From a virus, in IMG/VR virus record IMGVR_UViG_3300042521_001276, positions 1-39,296 of that record: 39,296 bases of DNA; one strand, written 5' to 3'. A program made the position numbers and the translations under genes. Positions 1-8,074 of this stretch are shown here, piece after piece (position 1 is the stretch's first letter; each line of letters starts with the position of its first letter). The notes under the pieces were generated by a model. It was not told where the DNA came from, did not search any database, and was given only the letters and a program-made list of their open reading frames with translations.

Positions 1-1116
1 GCCCTTGAGTTGGCGTAAAAGTCATTTGAATGCCGTAGCCTCGCATATTCCCGATTCTACCACGCACGGATGCATCTTCGCTGATTGCTAGCACAGCACC
101 AAGATAGCCTCCTAAAGTGCCAAGCGTAGCGGTGCTGTCAACGTTCTCCGTTTCAACAGAGATTGTAGCGTTTGAGGTGTTGGTAGAGCTACTTTCCGTG
201 TGCAACTCAAAGCTGTTGAACTTCTTACGGTCTGTGTCACCCATGTTGTATTGCCGAGTTTGGCCGTAAGACGTTGGCCGGACGGAAGTGGGAGGAACAG
301 CTATTCCCAAGGCCACCACGTCTACGTCATCTTCGCGCTCATCAAGGATGTGAATGCCTCCTAAACGATTGACAGCATATAGCTTGTTTATCCCACCAGC
401 CCCGGCACTAATCAGGTTGGAAACGTCCCATCCAGACCCCGCCACAATGTCAATGCTCTCCCATTGCTGGTTTAAGAGGTTGAAGACAAGGATGGCGTTA
501 TTCGTAGTCGCGGAATCAAGTGGAACCGCAAGGAAGTAACGATTATCGTGGTAGATGGCTACAGAGTTCTGGGCGTAATCTGAGTTAATTCGCTTGATAA
601 GAGGGTCAATGGGGTCGGACAACGGCAGTCCAGCCCCCCGCAAATTGTAAAGATCACCAAACTGTGTGGCATACACCCCGTTATCAGACAAAAAGAAGAT
701 TTTGTTTCCAATGGTGACAACGCTCTTTTGGGCCACCAATCCGGCCTCCCGCGTGATTTCCTTGAGAGAAACATCAGTAAGCGAGCCTGACAACCCATCT
801 AAAAGGTGGATAGAGTTGCGGTTGAACACCACGGCATTGTCATCCGTGAAGGGATGAACGTATTGCAAGTAGTCTGAAATACCAGCCGTCACCTTGAGTT
901 GATTCTGAAGCTGATCGTAGGTGTCAGCATCCAGGATGTCGCTGATTAGGATTTCGTCGTATACGCTACGATCCGTAATAACCTCGCTTCCGCTAGTCCC
1001 CGTAGACGTGTAGCGGTAAGGGACAATCAATCGACGCTGGTGGTAGGCCGCCCACGCGGGCGCGGGAGAATGAACAAACCCAAGTCCAACGCTTTGAGCC
1101 TTTCCAAGGACAACGG
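1..1116. repeat. terminal direct repeat, left copy (about 96% identical to the right end)
   Basis: Position 1 aligns with position 38181, and the match runs without gaps to the end of the window. I counted about 46 substitutions by eye and no indels. All but one fall at the third codon position of the nozzle-like gene. The exception is at base 861 versus 39041, a Tyr/Phe change. Because the match ends exactly at the window edge, it is best explained as the overlapping ends of a circular or circularly permuted genome assembled from mixed strains. A true gene duplication cannot be excluded. Confidence 0.93.
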
Positions 1117-2104
1117 ATGTTGCTGCAAAGTCATCTACGCTGGCGTAAAACGTAAATGTGTTGGCCGTTGGAACGCTTTGGACGACATAGGTAGCTGCGT
1201 TTGTTAAGGGAGAACTTCCCTTGTCCATGATTGTAACAATGTCGCCAACGGACAGGCCGTGCGCTGTTTCTGTTACGGTTGCCACGCCCGCAGTGCAAGC
1301 CGTGTTAGTAGCCGCCGTAAACACCAATGGCTGGGTGTAATTGCCGTTAGCCACCTTGGTGAACGTAGGGGTTGAGGCAATGTTCCCATCAAACTCTAGG
1401 GTGGTGAGACCGTCCCGAAAGATGTAAACCTTGTTAAACGCCTGCAACAGATTGACGTTTTCGGTGATTATAAGGGAAGCGGGATAGTCGATGTTGGTTT
1501 CAACCCCGGTAGTTAAATTCACCGCCATTGCTTTGTCGTAAAGCGCAACGATAATGTATTCCTCGTTGTCGTCTAATGGGTTAGAGAACAAGCATGAGCC
1601 ATAGGCCGCATTAACCAAAGCAGTGATAAATGGTGATCCCGCCGTTCCAGTTCCAGTGTAAACCTCACTTCCCGGTGCTCCACCAAGAAAGATTGTAAAC
1701 GTTGTAGCTCCGGTGACGGTCACCGTCCTGTTGCCATTAGGGTCTACTGTTCCAGTAAGGCCAGCAATACCTACCTGTGTTGCAGTGGTAAATCCGTGAC
1801 TTGTTGTGGTAGTGATAGTTACCGTTTCCGCCACCCGAACTGCCGTTGAAATGTTTTTACTAGCGTAGACGTAGAAAGGAAGAATCAACGCTTCGCTGCT
1901 TGTGTCTATGAGGCCAGAGAAGAAATCAATGCCTTTGCGGGGTTGCCATGCCCCATTCACGCTCATTCGCCCGTTCTGGCTGTAGGCCATAATGCCCGGT
2001 TGAAGCTGATCGGGGCGAAGCCGATTGTTCATCCCAAGGAAGAACGAATCGCCAGCCGAGATGATGGCGGTGTCGTTGCTTCCGTATTTTGAGTATCTCG
2101 GCAT
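1..2104 (-). CDS. nozzle-like / tail tubular B-type beta-propeller protein, C-terminus cut by the window edge
   Basis: One reading frame is open from an ATG at 2104 to base 1 without a stop. The N-terminus reads MPRYSKYGSND, followed by a segment with LRPDQLQPG. The middle is rich in Thr, Val and Gly, as expected for beta sheet. The end carries the stretch around IFFLSDNGVYATQFG and RYFLAVPLD, typical of podovirus tail nozzle and stabilisation proteins such as T7 gp12-like proteins. If the genome is circular, the frame continues at 38180 and stops at 38113, giving 723 residues. It lies just downstream of the lysis-type genes, and the tail fibre gene overlaps its stop. The assignment rests on sequence style and gene order, not on a catalytic motif. 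Confidence 0.75.
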   Translation of the reverse strand, partial: MPRYSKYGSNDTAIISAGDSFFLGMNNRLRPDQLQPGIMAYSQNGRMSVNGAWQPRKGIDFFSGLIDTSSEALILPFYVYASKNISTAVRVAETVTITTTTSHGFTTATQVGIAGLTGTVDPNGNRTVTVTGATTFTIFLGGAPGSEVYTGTGTAGSPFITALVNAAYGSCLFSNPLDDNEEYIIVALYDKAMAVNLTTGVETNIDYPASLIITENVNLLQAFNKVYIFRDGLTTLEFDGNIASTPTFTKVANGNYTQPLVFTAATNTACTAGVATVTETAHGLSVGDIVTIMDKGSSPLTNAATYVVQSVPTANTFTFYASVDDFAATSVVLGKAQSVGLGFVHSPAPAWAAYHQRRLIVPYRYTSTGTSGSEVITDRSVYDEILISDILDADTYDQLQNQLKVTAGISDYLQYVHPFTDDNAVVFNRNSIHLLDGLSGSLTDVSLKEITREAGLVAQKSVVTIGNKIFFLSDNGVYATQFGDLYNLRGAGLPLSDPIDPLIKRINSDYAQNSVAIYHDNRYFLAVPLDSATTNNAILVFNLLNQQWESIDIVAGSGWDVSNLISAGAGGINKLYAVNRLGGIHILDEREDDVDVVALGIAVPPTSVRPTSYGQTRQYNMGDTDRKKFNSFELHTESSSTNTSNATISVETENVDSTATLGTLGGYLGAVLAISEDASVRGRIGNMRGYGIQMTFTPTQG

Positions 2105-2124
2105 AGCTTATTCTACCCTATCAT

Positions 2125-2307
2125 TTACTGCTTAAACCAACGGCGAACCTCTCGGATTGCTTTGGGAGCAACCAAAATAAGGGCGCACAAAGACACAAGG
2201 GCGGCTAGAAAAGCAGCCGCAAATTGGGCCGTTTGCACCAAACTTACGGAAAACCATCCGGAAACGGCCCCGATGCTTGAAATAGTAATTGGGTGCTCCT
2301 TGATCAT
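2125..2307 (-). CDS. small membrane protein, holin candidate
   Basis: This 60-residue protein begins MIKEHPITISSIGAVSGWF. It has one strong hydrophobic segment around residues 26-48, rich in Ala, Leu and Val, and a basic tail ending RRWFKQ. That pattern fits a single-pass inner-membrane protein with a cytoplasmic positive C-terminus. Its ATG overlaps the stop of the 144-residue upstream gene by 4 bp (ATGA), so the two are probably translated together. Small membrane proteins in this position are often holins, antiholins or spanin parts. No family-specific motif is visible, so holin is an inference from size, topology and context. Confidence 0.6.
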   Translation of the reverse strand: MIKEHPITISSIGAVSGWFSVSLVQTAQFAAAFLAALVSLCALILVAPKAIREVRRWFKQ

Positions 2308-2738
2308 CGTTTTGTTGAGTAACGGCTACCAAACCACCAGAAAAGCGCCGTGAATGCGCCAAAGGTAATTTCTCCCAGCATTTGTTGCCGCGCATATTCT
2401 GGGGAAGCCGAGAAAACATAGACCAATATGGACAAAAGCGCCCACGTAAGGCCGGGGCGAGTGAACGTCTTAAATGCCTCTACGGCGGTAAAAATGTTGG
2501 CCATAAGCGGGCTAACGCCCGTGGGCACGGCGAAAGGAGCCTGAGATTGCTGTGAACGGGCAAAGGCATCCCAGGCCGCCGCCTTCTCGGCAGATTCCGT
2601 CTTGGCCTGCATAAGCATGATTTCCACCTCGGCGTCTTTCTTCTTGCGCCAAGTCTCAAATATGCCCGTGCCAAGGTGCAAAAGGGAGCCTACAATGCCC
2701 CCTCCGGCTGCGTTAAAGAGCATATCTACGACGTTCAT
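2304..2738 (-). CDS. membrane protein, probable holin
   Basis: This 144-residue protein starts with a glycine-rich hydrophobic segment (about residues 6-25). A charged helical stretch with many Lys, Glu and Ala follows (about 30-65). After that come hydrophobic segments around 95-112 and 121-138, and a basic end. The layout resembles two- or three-pass phage holins, including those annotated in gene transfer agents. Its ATG overlaps the stop of the lipoprotein peptidase gene by 4 bp, and its own stop overlaps the next small membrane gene. The three genes form a tight cassette just before the tail genes, a usual place for lysis functions. Confidence 0.6.
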   Translation of the reverse strand: MNVVDMLFNAAGGGIVGSLLHLGTGIFETWRKKKDAEVEIMLMQAKTESAEKAAAWDAFARSQQSQAPFAVPTGVSPLMANIFTAVEAFKTFTRPGLTWALLSILVYVFSASPEYARQQMLGEITFGAFTALFWWFGSRYSTKR

Positions 2739-3178
2739 CGTGTGGCGGGGTCAAAGACAACGTGGCCGACGTAGCGCCCCACAAGGTCAGCATCCGTGAT
2801 GAACGAGGACTCCGTGTTGTCGTTGCTGTAATTGTTGGCGCCAGCCACGCCCAGCCGGATGCCGTTGTTGGAATAAACCTGATGAAGGCGGGGGATTTGC
2901 CCCGGCATTTTGCGCCAGAGGATGATGTCGCCCACCTTGACGCCGGCAATCTGCACCGGCTCCGCCAGCACGTAGATGTTGCCAAACAGGATGGGCTCCA
3001 TGCTGTGCGTCTCGGTGACCTCATACACCTGCGCTTTGATGGCTGCGGCGGCGTGGAGTGCGACCGCGTAGGCCGTGGCTTTGTGCAGCGAGGAGGTGGG
3101 GCGGCGCCCTTCATTGTCGCGCTTGGAGCAGCCCGCAAGAGCCAGCGCCATCACGAGCAAAATGCGCAACGCGTTCAC
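2735..3178 (-). CDS. Sec11/S26B-like signal peptidase-type lipoprotein
   Basis: I place the start at a GTG at 3178 that overlaps the previous stop (GTGA), giving 147 residues. A hydrophobic N-terminus ends in the lipobox LAGC (Cys17), so the product is probably lipid-anchored and exported. The rest looks like a serine signal peptidase core. HSMEP (58-62) would hold the nucleophile Ser59. VGDIILW (82-88) is the usual beta strand. RLHQV (97-101) puts a His where bacterial type I enzymes have Lys and Sec11/archaeal enzymes have His. GANNYSND (113-120) resembles the acidic loop of Sec11. The gene directly precedes two holin-like genes. A role in lysis or processing is inference. Confidence 0.65.
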   Translation of the reverse strand: MNALRILLVMALALAGCSKRDNEGRRPTSSLHKATAYAVALHAAAAIKAQVYEVTETHSMEPILFGNIYVLAEPVQIAGVKVGDIILWRKMPGQIPRLHQVYSNNGIRLGVAGANNYSNDNTESSFITDADLVGRYVGHVVFDPATR

Positions 3179-3459
3179 AACGGCCTTTCGGGGTCGGGGG
3201 CCGGGGGAACGTAGTTGGCCCAATTAGACACGCCATCAGTAAACACCTCGTTGTCGAGCTTGGGCAGGTTGTCGCCTAGCGCATCGACGCACTCTTGGGA
3301 GAAAAACACGCCGAAACGGCCATCGTCTCGCACGCTAACGCCGGCCCACTGAGACCCCCTGCTGCCATCGCGCTCTCGCAGGAAAGCGCACACACGGGCG
3401 TCGAGCGCGAGGGCGGCGTCGTAGGAGCGGGCCATCATGTATTGGCGGGGGGTGCTCAT
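3175..3459 (-). CDS. conserved-looking hypothetical protein, 94 aa
   Basis: The ATG at 3459 overlaps the stop of the LamG-like gene by 4 bp (ATGA), so I prefer it to an in-frame ATG 15 bases upstream. The protein begins MSTPRQYMMARSYDAAL. It has a central stretch that looks alpha/beta (around SQWAGVSVRDDGRFGVFFS) and ends in a Pro-rich tail (VPPAPDPERPL). I recognise no domain. It sits between the LamG-like virion protein and the lipoprotein peptidase and is coupled to both, so a minor virion or lysis-accessory role is possible but unproven. Confidence 0.6.
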   Translation of the reverse strand: MSTPRQYMMARSYDAALALDARVCAFLRERDGSRGSQWAGVSVRDDGRFGVFFSQECVDALGDNLPKLDNEVFTDGVSNWANYVPPAPDPERPL

Positions 3460-4781
3460 GGGGTGATGCGCCACTTGCGGATCAGGTAGGACGCGATGCG
3501 CGATTGCAGCGGCGTCGAGTCGGCGGCGGAACGGATGATGATTTCGGAGACGGTGATGTTGGAGGGACCAGCGCCGTCATCACGCGAAGCTAGTGTAAAT
3601 CCGCTGGGGGTCGCCGCGCCCACCGTGCCCACGTTGACCGCGCCGTTGTTAAGCCGAAGCGAAGATGCGGTCGTATTGTATATTGCGGTCAAAACACCCC
3701 GAGTCCCAAGCGGCAGTTGAATTTCCGTGCCCGCTGGTTCGCTGCTGCCGCAACGGATGCGAAGGTCTGTGGATGCATCGGACTGGACGATACGCAGGGT
3801 GTCGAACGTGTTGCCGTCGCACAGGGCAAGATTTGCACCCCACGCCACCTGACTCCCCGTAAAATAAACGCTCTCCGGCTGGCTCAGGCTAAATGAAGCC
3901 GCCTTCAGGTAGTCGTTCGAGCCGTCGAAGGTGAGGTAGTTGCCGCCCGACGCAATCGTCAGCACCGGCTGGTTGGCCACCGTCATTTGCACCAGATCGC
4001 GTGCGCCGCAGATGCGGGCACCGAGGGCTCCGGTGGTGTTGATCGTGACGGTCGCCGCGTTGCTGCTGGACTCGGTGAAGGAGGTGGCGAGCTTCGCAGC
4101 GCCGGTAAAGTTGGCGTCGAAGACCAGCGTGCCAGCGATGCCGCTGTAGATTTGGGCGCGGTAGATGATGCCGGTAACTAGTTCGGCCACGCCATTGGAC
4201 CGCGAGCCCACCTCGATAATGTCGGTTGTGTCCCTAATGCTAGTAGCCCCGAGGGTGCTGGTACTTCCATACTGCGTCCATGTAACGCCGTCGGGTGAAG
4301 TATAAGCGGTGCGGGCGCCAGTGGCGACCGCCATTGTCACCCTCACCCACTGCAAAACCCCGGTCAACGCTGCTCCGGCAATCGTCGCGGAGCGTTGGGT
4401 TCCCCCGCTGTCCCAGTGGTCGAAAATAATAGAGGTGGTGGCAAGTCGGAGCAAATACGCACCGCCGCCGCTTGCGAGCTTAGAGATCACCGATGAGCCA
4501 GTTGCCAATGTGCTGGGATTGACCAATACCCTAAGATCAATGTCGCCCGTGATACTCACCGCTGCACTATCCGGCGCGGACGCGTAATTCCCCGCCACCC
4601 CATTCAACACCAGCCCATTCACCGCACTATTCCCGCTCAAATCCCCCACGAGCTGCACCCGGTTGGACCCGTCGTAGACGAGGGAGTCGAGGCGCGAGAT
4701 GTCGTATCTGGCGGCTAGGCCGGCCACGCGATAAGGCGAGAACGTGTCTCGTTCCAGCAGTGCTCTTACGGCGGGAGTCAT
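3456..4781 (-). CDS. virion protein with two LamG/concanavalin-like domains
   Basis: This 441-residue protein appears to contain two jelly-roll lectin-like domains. The first (about residues 45-235) has the sequence style of LamG-like laminin G folds: a WVRVTMAV strand, then SPDGVTWTQYG and the closing strand around RAQIYSGIAG. The second (about 275-430) contains YLTFDGSNDYLKA, the usual opening of LamG_3-type domains, and ends in IASYLIRKWR. Such domains bind carbohydrates or form trimeric shells on phage tails and heads. The start codon directly abuts the stop of the upstream gene. A role in adsorption or virion decoration is inferred from the fold. Confidence 0.7.
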   Translation of the reverse strand: MTPAVRALLERDTFSPYRVAGLAARYDISRLDSLVYDGSNRVQLVGDLSGNSAVNGLVLNGVAGNYASAPDSAAVSITGDIDLRVLVNPSTLATGSSVISKLASGGGAYLLRLATTSIIFDHWDSGGTQRSATIAGAALTGVLQWVRVTMAVATGARTAYTSPDGVTWTQYGSTSTLGATSIRDTTDIIEVGSRSNGVAELVTGIIYRAQIYSGIAGTLVFDANFTGAAKLATSFTESSSNAATVTINTTGALGARICGARDLVQMTVANQPVLTIASGGNYLTFDGSNDYLKAASFSLSQPESVYFTGSQVAWGANLALCDGNTFDTLRIVQSDASTDLRIRCGSSEPAGTEIQLPLGTRGVLTAIYNTTASSLRLNNGAVNVGTVGAATPSGFTLASRDDGAGPSNITVSEIIIRSAADSTPLQSRIASYLIRKWRITP

Positions 4782-5366
4782 TTAGACCCCCACTGAATGC
4801 AGGGTAACGCTTTTTACCGTTTGCGCCGCTGGAGTGAACGCAGCCACCGTCTGCAAGATGCCATAAACGGTGCTGGATGCCAAAGTCACCTGTTTGCGCA
4901 CCGGGAAGCTCATGCTCTCGGTTTCGCTCCAAAGGGTGGCCCCAAGGTCGATGGGGGTGGGTGTTTCTACGTAGCCAAGGTATTTAGCTCGATCACCAGA
5001 AGGAAGGTTGAACGCCGTGTTGTCGTTGATGGCCGTAGGGCTCGTAGAATAAAGGTGGAGCCGAAACGCACCCATTCCCGATGGGATGGACGCAATGTCG
5101 ATTTCTAACGTCATGGCGTCAACAATCACCTTGCCGCCGCCAGAAGGTCCAACCCCTGTAAACGTCCATACGGTGCCCGCAGAGTCGCTTTCGGCAATAA
5201 CATCTAGGGCGGCATAGGCCGTGGTGTCATTTGGCCGCGTTTTGGACGCAGCGGCGGAATAACCCGCTGTGCTGGCCGACGTTGGGGCAACGGCAAGCAC
5301 CGGAAGGGGGTTGCTGGTAGATACCTTCTGCCCGAGGTTCTGGAGATTTACGGTGGCTTGGCCCAT
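4782..5366 (-). CDS. putative minor structural protein, 194 aa
   Basis: The protein starts MGQATVNLQNLGQKV and is rich in Thr, Ser, Ala and Val. A Pro/Gly-punctuated beta pattern runs throughout, and charged residues are few. These traits are typical of phage beta-sandwich decoration or neck proteins. Segments such as LEIDIASIPSGMGAFRLHLY and SMSFPVRKQVTL look like strands of one compact domain. It lies between the adaptor-like gene and the LamG-like gene, so it is probably part of the neck, tail or decoration layer. No named family is recognised. Confidence 0.6.
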   Translation of the reverse strand: MGQATVNLQNLGQKVSTSNPLPVLAVAPTSASTAGYSAAASKTRPNDTTAYAALDVIAESDSAGTVWTFTGVGPSGGGKVIVDAMTLEIDIASIPSGMGAFRLHLYSTSPTAINDNTAFNLPSGDRAKYLGYVETPTPIDLGATLWSETESMSFPVRKQVTLASSTVYGILQTVAAFTPAAQTVKSVTLHSVGV

Positions 5367-5393
5367 ATTAAAGGTGATTTTACACTATGCGGT

Positions 5394-6257
5394 TTAACGA
5401 CTTTGACGACTGCCGTGAGACTGAAAGCGGGAAAGAAGCTGTCCGTTGGCCTGATTCTGCGGCTTGATAAGCTCCATGGAGAGGTATTCCTTGGCCACCT
5501 GTTCCTCGATCAGAGCCTTATCCACCTGCCCGTCCATGCGCAGAAAATCCGCATACGTGGCGTGGGCCATGTAGTTAAAGAACTCTAGGGGAACGTCCGT
5601 GTTCGTCGTAGCGTCGTAGGGACCATCCCACTGCTTCTTGTAACACACCCAAAAGCCAGCAGCTTCCGTGGAATTGCCCACAACGTGGCACCCGTCGCTT
5701 TGGACGTAAAACGTGTATTCCCCGGCACCATTGAGGTTGTAGGGGAAGGCGTTGAACACGCGGATGAAGGTGTCAACGTCGTTTAGGGCCACCGGGACCA
5801 CAGTGCCCGTGCCGGTGTAGGTTTCCGTGCCCGTCAGCGAGTCGTCAGAAAGTTCAAAAGTGAACACCGCATCATCGCTCACGCTAATCTGCTGCACCCC
5901 ATTAGGGTTGGCCGTCGAGTAGGACAGGCTGGCGATGGTGACATATTGGCCCGAAACGACGTCCCCGTCTAGGTCTGCCGTAGTCGTCACCGTCACCGTG
6001 GTTCCGCTGCGGGTGGCCGTAGAGATGGTGCGGTTGCCGCTAGATGCCGTGTAGCTGAATGGGACAATGTTTAGGGGGCCGGGACGGGCCTCCGCAGCCA
6101 CGATGAATCGCGCCCAGGTGTCGCTCTCCCGATAGGCTTGGTAGCCCCGCCGGTTGATAAAGCTGTTAATCAGCGTGTCTTCGTTTGTCGTAAAGGCATC
6201 CACACCGGCTAAGGCGCGAATCCTGATTAAAAGGTCGGCGTATGTTCCGCTTTGCAT
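5394..6257 (-). CDS. head-to-tail adaptor / tail tubular A-like protein
   Basis: The first 55 residues form a helical segment (MQSGTYADLLIRIRALAGV, then NSFINRRGYQAYRESDTWAR) of the kind seen in gp4/gp11-like podovirus adaptor proteins. A beta-rich insertion runs from about residue 75 to 160. A helical C-terminus follows, with FFNYMAHATYADFLRMDGQ and a Gln/Ser-rich tail. P22 gp4 and T7 gp11 have this general plan and sit below the portal. The gene lies in the late block between capsid and nozzle, where an adaptor is expected. The assignment is by plan and context. Confidence 0.65.
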   Translation of the reverse strand: MQSGTYADLLIRIRALAGVDAFTTNEDTLINSFINRRGYQAYRESDTWARFIVAAEARPGPLNIVPFSYTASSGNRTISTATRSGTTVTVTTTADLDGDVVSGQYVTIASLSYSTANPNGVQQISVSDDAVFTFELSDDSLTGTETYTGTGTVVPVALNDVDTFIRVFNAFPYNLNGAGEYTFYVQSDGCHVVGNSTEAAGFWVCYKKQWDGPYDATTNTDVPLEFFNYMAHATYADFLRMDGQVDKALIEEQVAKEYLSMELIKPQNQANGQLLSRFQSHGSRQSR

Positions 6258-6565
6258 TAGAGCTTATGAACTGCCAAATCAGGGTGTTTCTTCTGGAAGT
6301 ATTTCAAGAACCCACGGGAATGCACTTCCTTGTGCCCATACTTCTGCACAAGCCGGAAGAACTCCCAATCGGGCATTACACCCACATTCCTGCCCAATCC
6401 AGCCACTTTGCCAGCCCCCCGCATCTCCTGTGCCGACTGACGGGCTACAGCCTCGCGTTTGGCCTCCGTTGCCTTCTTTAGCTCGATCCCCGTGCGGAAC
6501 TCGCGCTCAATGGCCTTCCAGCGGTCGCCAACACTAAACCTCTTGGGCGGGATGATAATTTCCAT
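6257..6565 (-). CDS. hypothetical late protein, 102 aa
   Basis: The sequence starts MEIIIPPKRFSVGDRWKAIE, continues as a highly charged helix (many Lys, Arg, Glu, Ala; residues 17-50) and ends in a basic segment with HKEVHSRGFLKYFQKKHP. Its stop overlaps the adaptor ATG by one base (TAATG). A strong terminator lies immediately upstream, so it probably needs read-through or its own start site to be expressed. I do not recognise a family. It could be a small head-completion or packaging-linked protein. Confidence 0.6.
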   Translation of the reverse strand: MEIIIPPKRFSVGDRWKAIEREFRTGIELKKATEAKREAVARQSAQEMRGAGKVAGLGRNVGVMPDWEFFRLVQKYGHKEVHSRGFLKYFQKKHPDLAVHKL

Positions 6566-6566
6566 G

Positions 6567-6600
6567 AAAAAAGGGGCACAAGGCCGAAGCCCTATGCCCC
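6567..6600 (-). terminator. Rho-independent terminator after the capsid/decoration genes
   Basis: On the minus strand a 12-bp stem (GGGGCATAGGGC paired with GCCTTGTGCCCC, including G-U pairs) closes a TTCG tetraloop and is followed by six T residues. It sits between the decoration gene (6626-7060) and the next late gene. It would cap abundant capsid and decoration transcripts and lower downstream late expression. Confidence 0.9.
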
Positions 6601-6625
6601 ATGATTCTATCCTACTTGCTTACAA

Positions 6626-7060
6626 CTAGTCGTTATACTGCGACAGGTTGATGATTCGCAGAGCAACACCCCACTTGCCGGCGGTTAACGAGGTAACAGC
6701 CGCATCGTTCACCTCAAACAGCACCGGAACGGCAGAAGCCGTGCCCGACACGAATTTGCTGTAATTCGACGTGAACTGGTCGCCCGTGTTGAAGATGGGG
6801 GCGGTCATGCCGTCCGCATCCAGCGCGTCAATGAACTCGTCAGGGTCGCCCGCCGTGGTGCCGACATCGAACACCACCGAGGTGCTACCCGCCGCCGCCG
6901 TAATCTTCCAGACACACGCCGCTTCCAACGCGCTATTCGCGGGCATGGACGCAATCGTGCGCTGGCCACCGTTGCCGATGGAGATCAGATCATTGAAGTC
7001 AAGGATGACAACATCCGTCCAAAATGAATTGGCGGATTCGTTAATGCTAAGTTTAGCCAT
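6626..7060 (-). CDS. putative head decoration protein, 144 aa
   Basis: This small beta-rich protein (MAKLSINESANSFWTDVV) lies immediately downstream of the major capsid gene and just before a strong terminator, so it is in the most highly expressed part of the late block. It has short repeats of the type AAGSTSVVFDVGTTAG and few Lys or Cys residues, as is common for capsid-stabilising decoration proteins. It is about the usual size for such proteins (100-150 aa). The stop is TAG and is followed almost at once by another stop. Function is inferred from position and composition. Confidence 0.6.
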   Translation of the reverse strand: MAKLSINESANSFWTDVVILDFNDLISIGNGGQRTIASMPANSALEAACVWKITAAAGSTSVVFDVGTTAGDPDEFIDALDADGMTAPIFNTGDQFTSNYSKFVSGTASAVPVLFEVNDAAVTSLTAGKWGVALRIINLSQYND

Positions 7061-7079
7061 GTTAGTGATCGTCTAAGGG

Positions 7080-8063
7080 TTAGGTGAGAACGGTGATCTT
7101 GCCGTGCGCACCGGGGTGCAGCACCTCAAGCGTGCCGGTCCAGTCCACAAAGCCACGGTCGCCGCCACCCAGATTCGGGACGCGGGAGCTACCAAGGGCA
7201 ATCAGGTCCGCAACGCCCATGTAATCGGGGTTGAGGATGTAGCCGGTGTCCTTGGCCGAGGTGTCAGGAGCGCAATCAGGATTCATGTTCACGATGGACA
7301 CGATGCCGTTGTCGGACTCGTAGAAATCCACGGTGAGCTTGATCGTCGCGCTGTCCGCGCTCTGCTGAATCTGGCGATACACCGTGTTGGTGCTGCCAGA
7401 GGTGCGAGCGAAGTCAGCGATGACAGCCCGAAGCGCGGTGTCAGCCACCAGCGTCAGGTCGTTCGCCATGCCGTTCACGCGGTAGATCGAGGTGATCAGG
7501 CCGTTAAGGACGGTTTCGGTGAACGTGCCGGAAGCGTGAATGCTGCCCGAAGGAGTGCGGAACGCCGCAGGAACATCCGAAGGACCGCCGCTATCAATCC
7601 AGTCGCCCAGACCACGCAGCCCGTAGGCCGTACCGCCACCATTTTCCGCCGAGCGGTCATTGGTAGAGCAGATGGTGGCCTCGATGTCGCGCTTCAGTTC
7701 TTTGACAGCCTTCATCTCAGCCTGAGCAATCTTAGCTGGACCGACGCTATCAACGGCCTGTTGCAAGTCGCTCACCATGAAAGACCGGCGAAGCTTCTGG
7801 ACATAATTGCCCAAACGCGCACGGCCAGAGAACTTGTCGGTGAACGCGGTGACATCCGAACCTTCGGAGACGCCCGTAGTCGAGACAGAAGCCAGGCTGT
7901 CAACGGTCCACTCGTGGAAGGTCGCCGTAGCTTTACGCTTCGGGGCCATCGAGAGGATAGGCGTATCTTGCGGGGCAAGAGTCGTAATAACGTCGAGGAG
8001 ATCCTCGCGGTTGCTAACCCCAGAGCCGGGGTTGGTGGTATCGTATGTGTTTGAAAAAGCCAT
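7080..8063 (-). CDS. major capsid protein, SU10/DUF5309-like
   Basis: The 327-residue protein begins MAFSNTYDTTNPGSGVSN, then REDLLDVITTLAPQDTPIL. That is the characteristic opening of the SU10-type (DUF5309) major capsid family, followed by KATATFHEWTVDSL. A helical spine (about 85-130) contains AEMKAVKELKRDIEATI, as expected for an HK97-fold capsid. The C-terminus ends in a beta segment with HPGAHGKITVL. It lies downstream of the scaffold gene and upstream of a decoration gene, the canonical order. It forms the icosahedral shell. The family match is from memory of its N-terminal motif and is strong. Confidence 0.9.
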   Translation of the reverse strand: MAFSNTYDTTNPGSGVSNREDLLDVITTLAPQDTPILSMAPKRKATATFHEWTVDSLASVSTTGVSEGSDVTAFTDKFSGRARLGNYVQKLRRSFMVSDLQQAVDSVGPAKIAQAEMKAVKELKRDIEATICSTNDRSAENGGGTAYGLRGLGDWIDSGGPSDVPAAFRTPSGSIHASGTFTETVLNGLITSIYRVNGMANDLTLVADTALRAVIADFARTSGSTNTVYRQIQQSADSATIKLTVDFYESDNGIVSIVNMNPDCAPDTSAKDTGYILNPDYMGVADLIALGSSRVPNLGGGDRGFVDWTGTLEVLHPGAHGKITVLT

Positions 8064-8074
8064 GGTAGGCGGTG

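Noticed and set aside
7104-8054. 316-codon plus-strand frame opposite the major capsid gene
   Set aside because: A mirror frame of a GC-rich coding region; composition full of Arg, His and Val without family features. The minus-strand capsid gene explains the openness.
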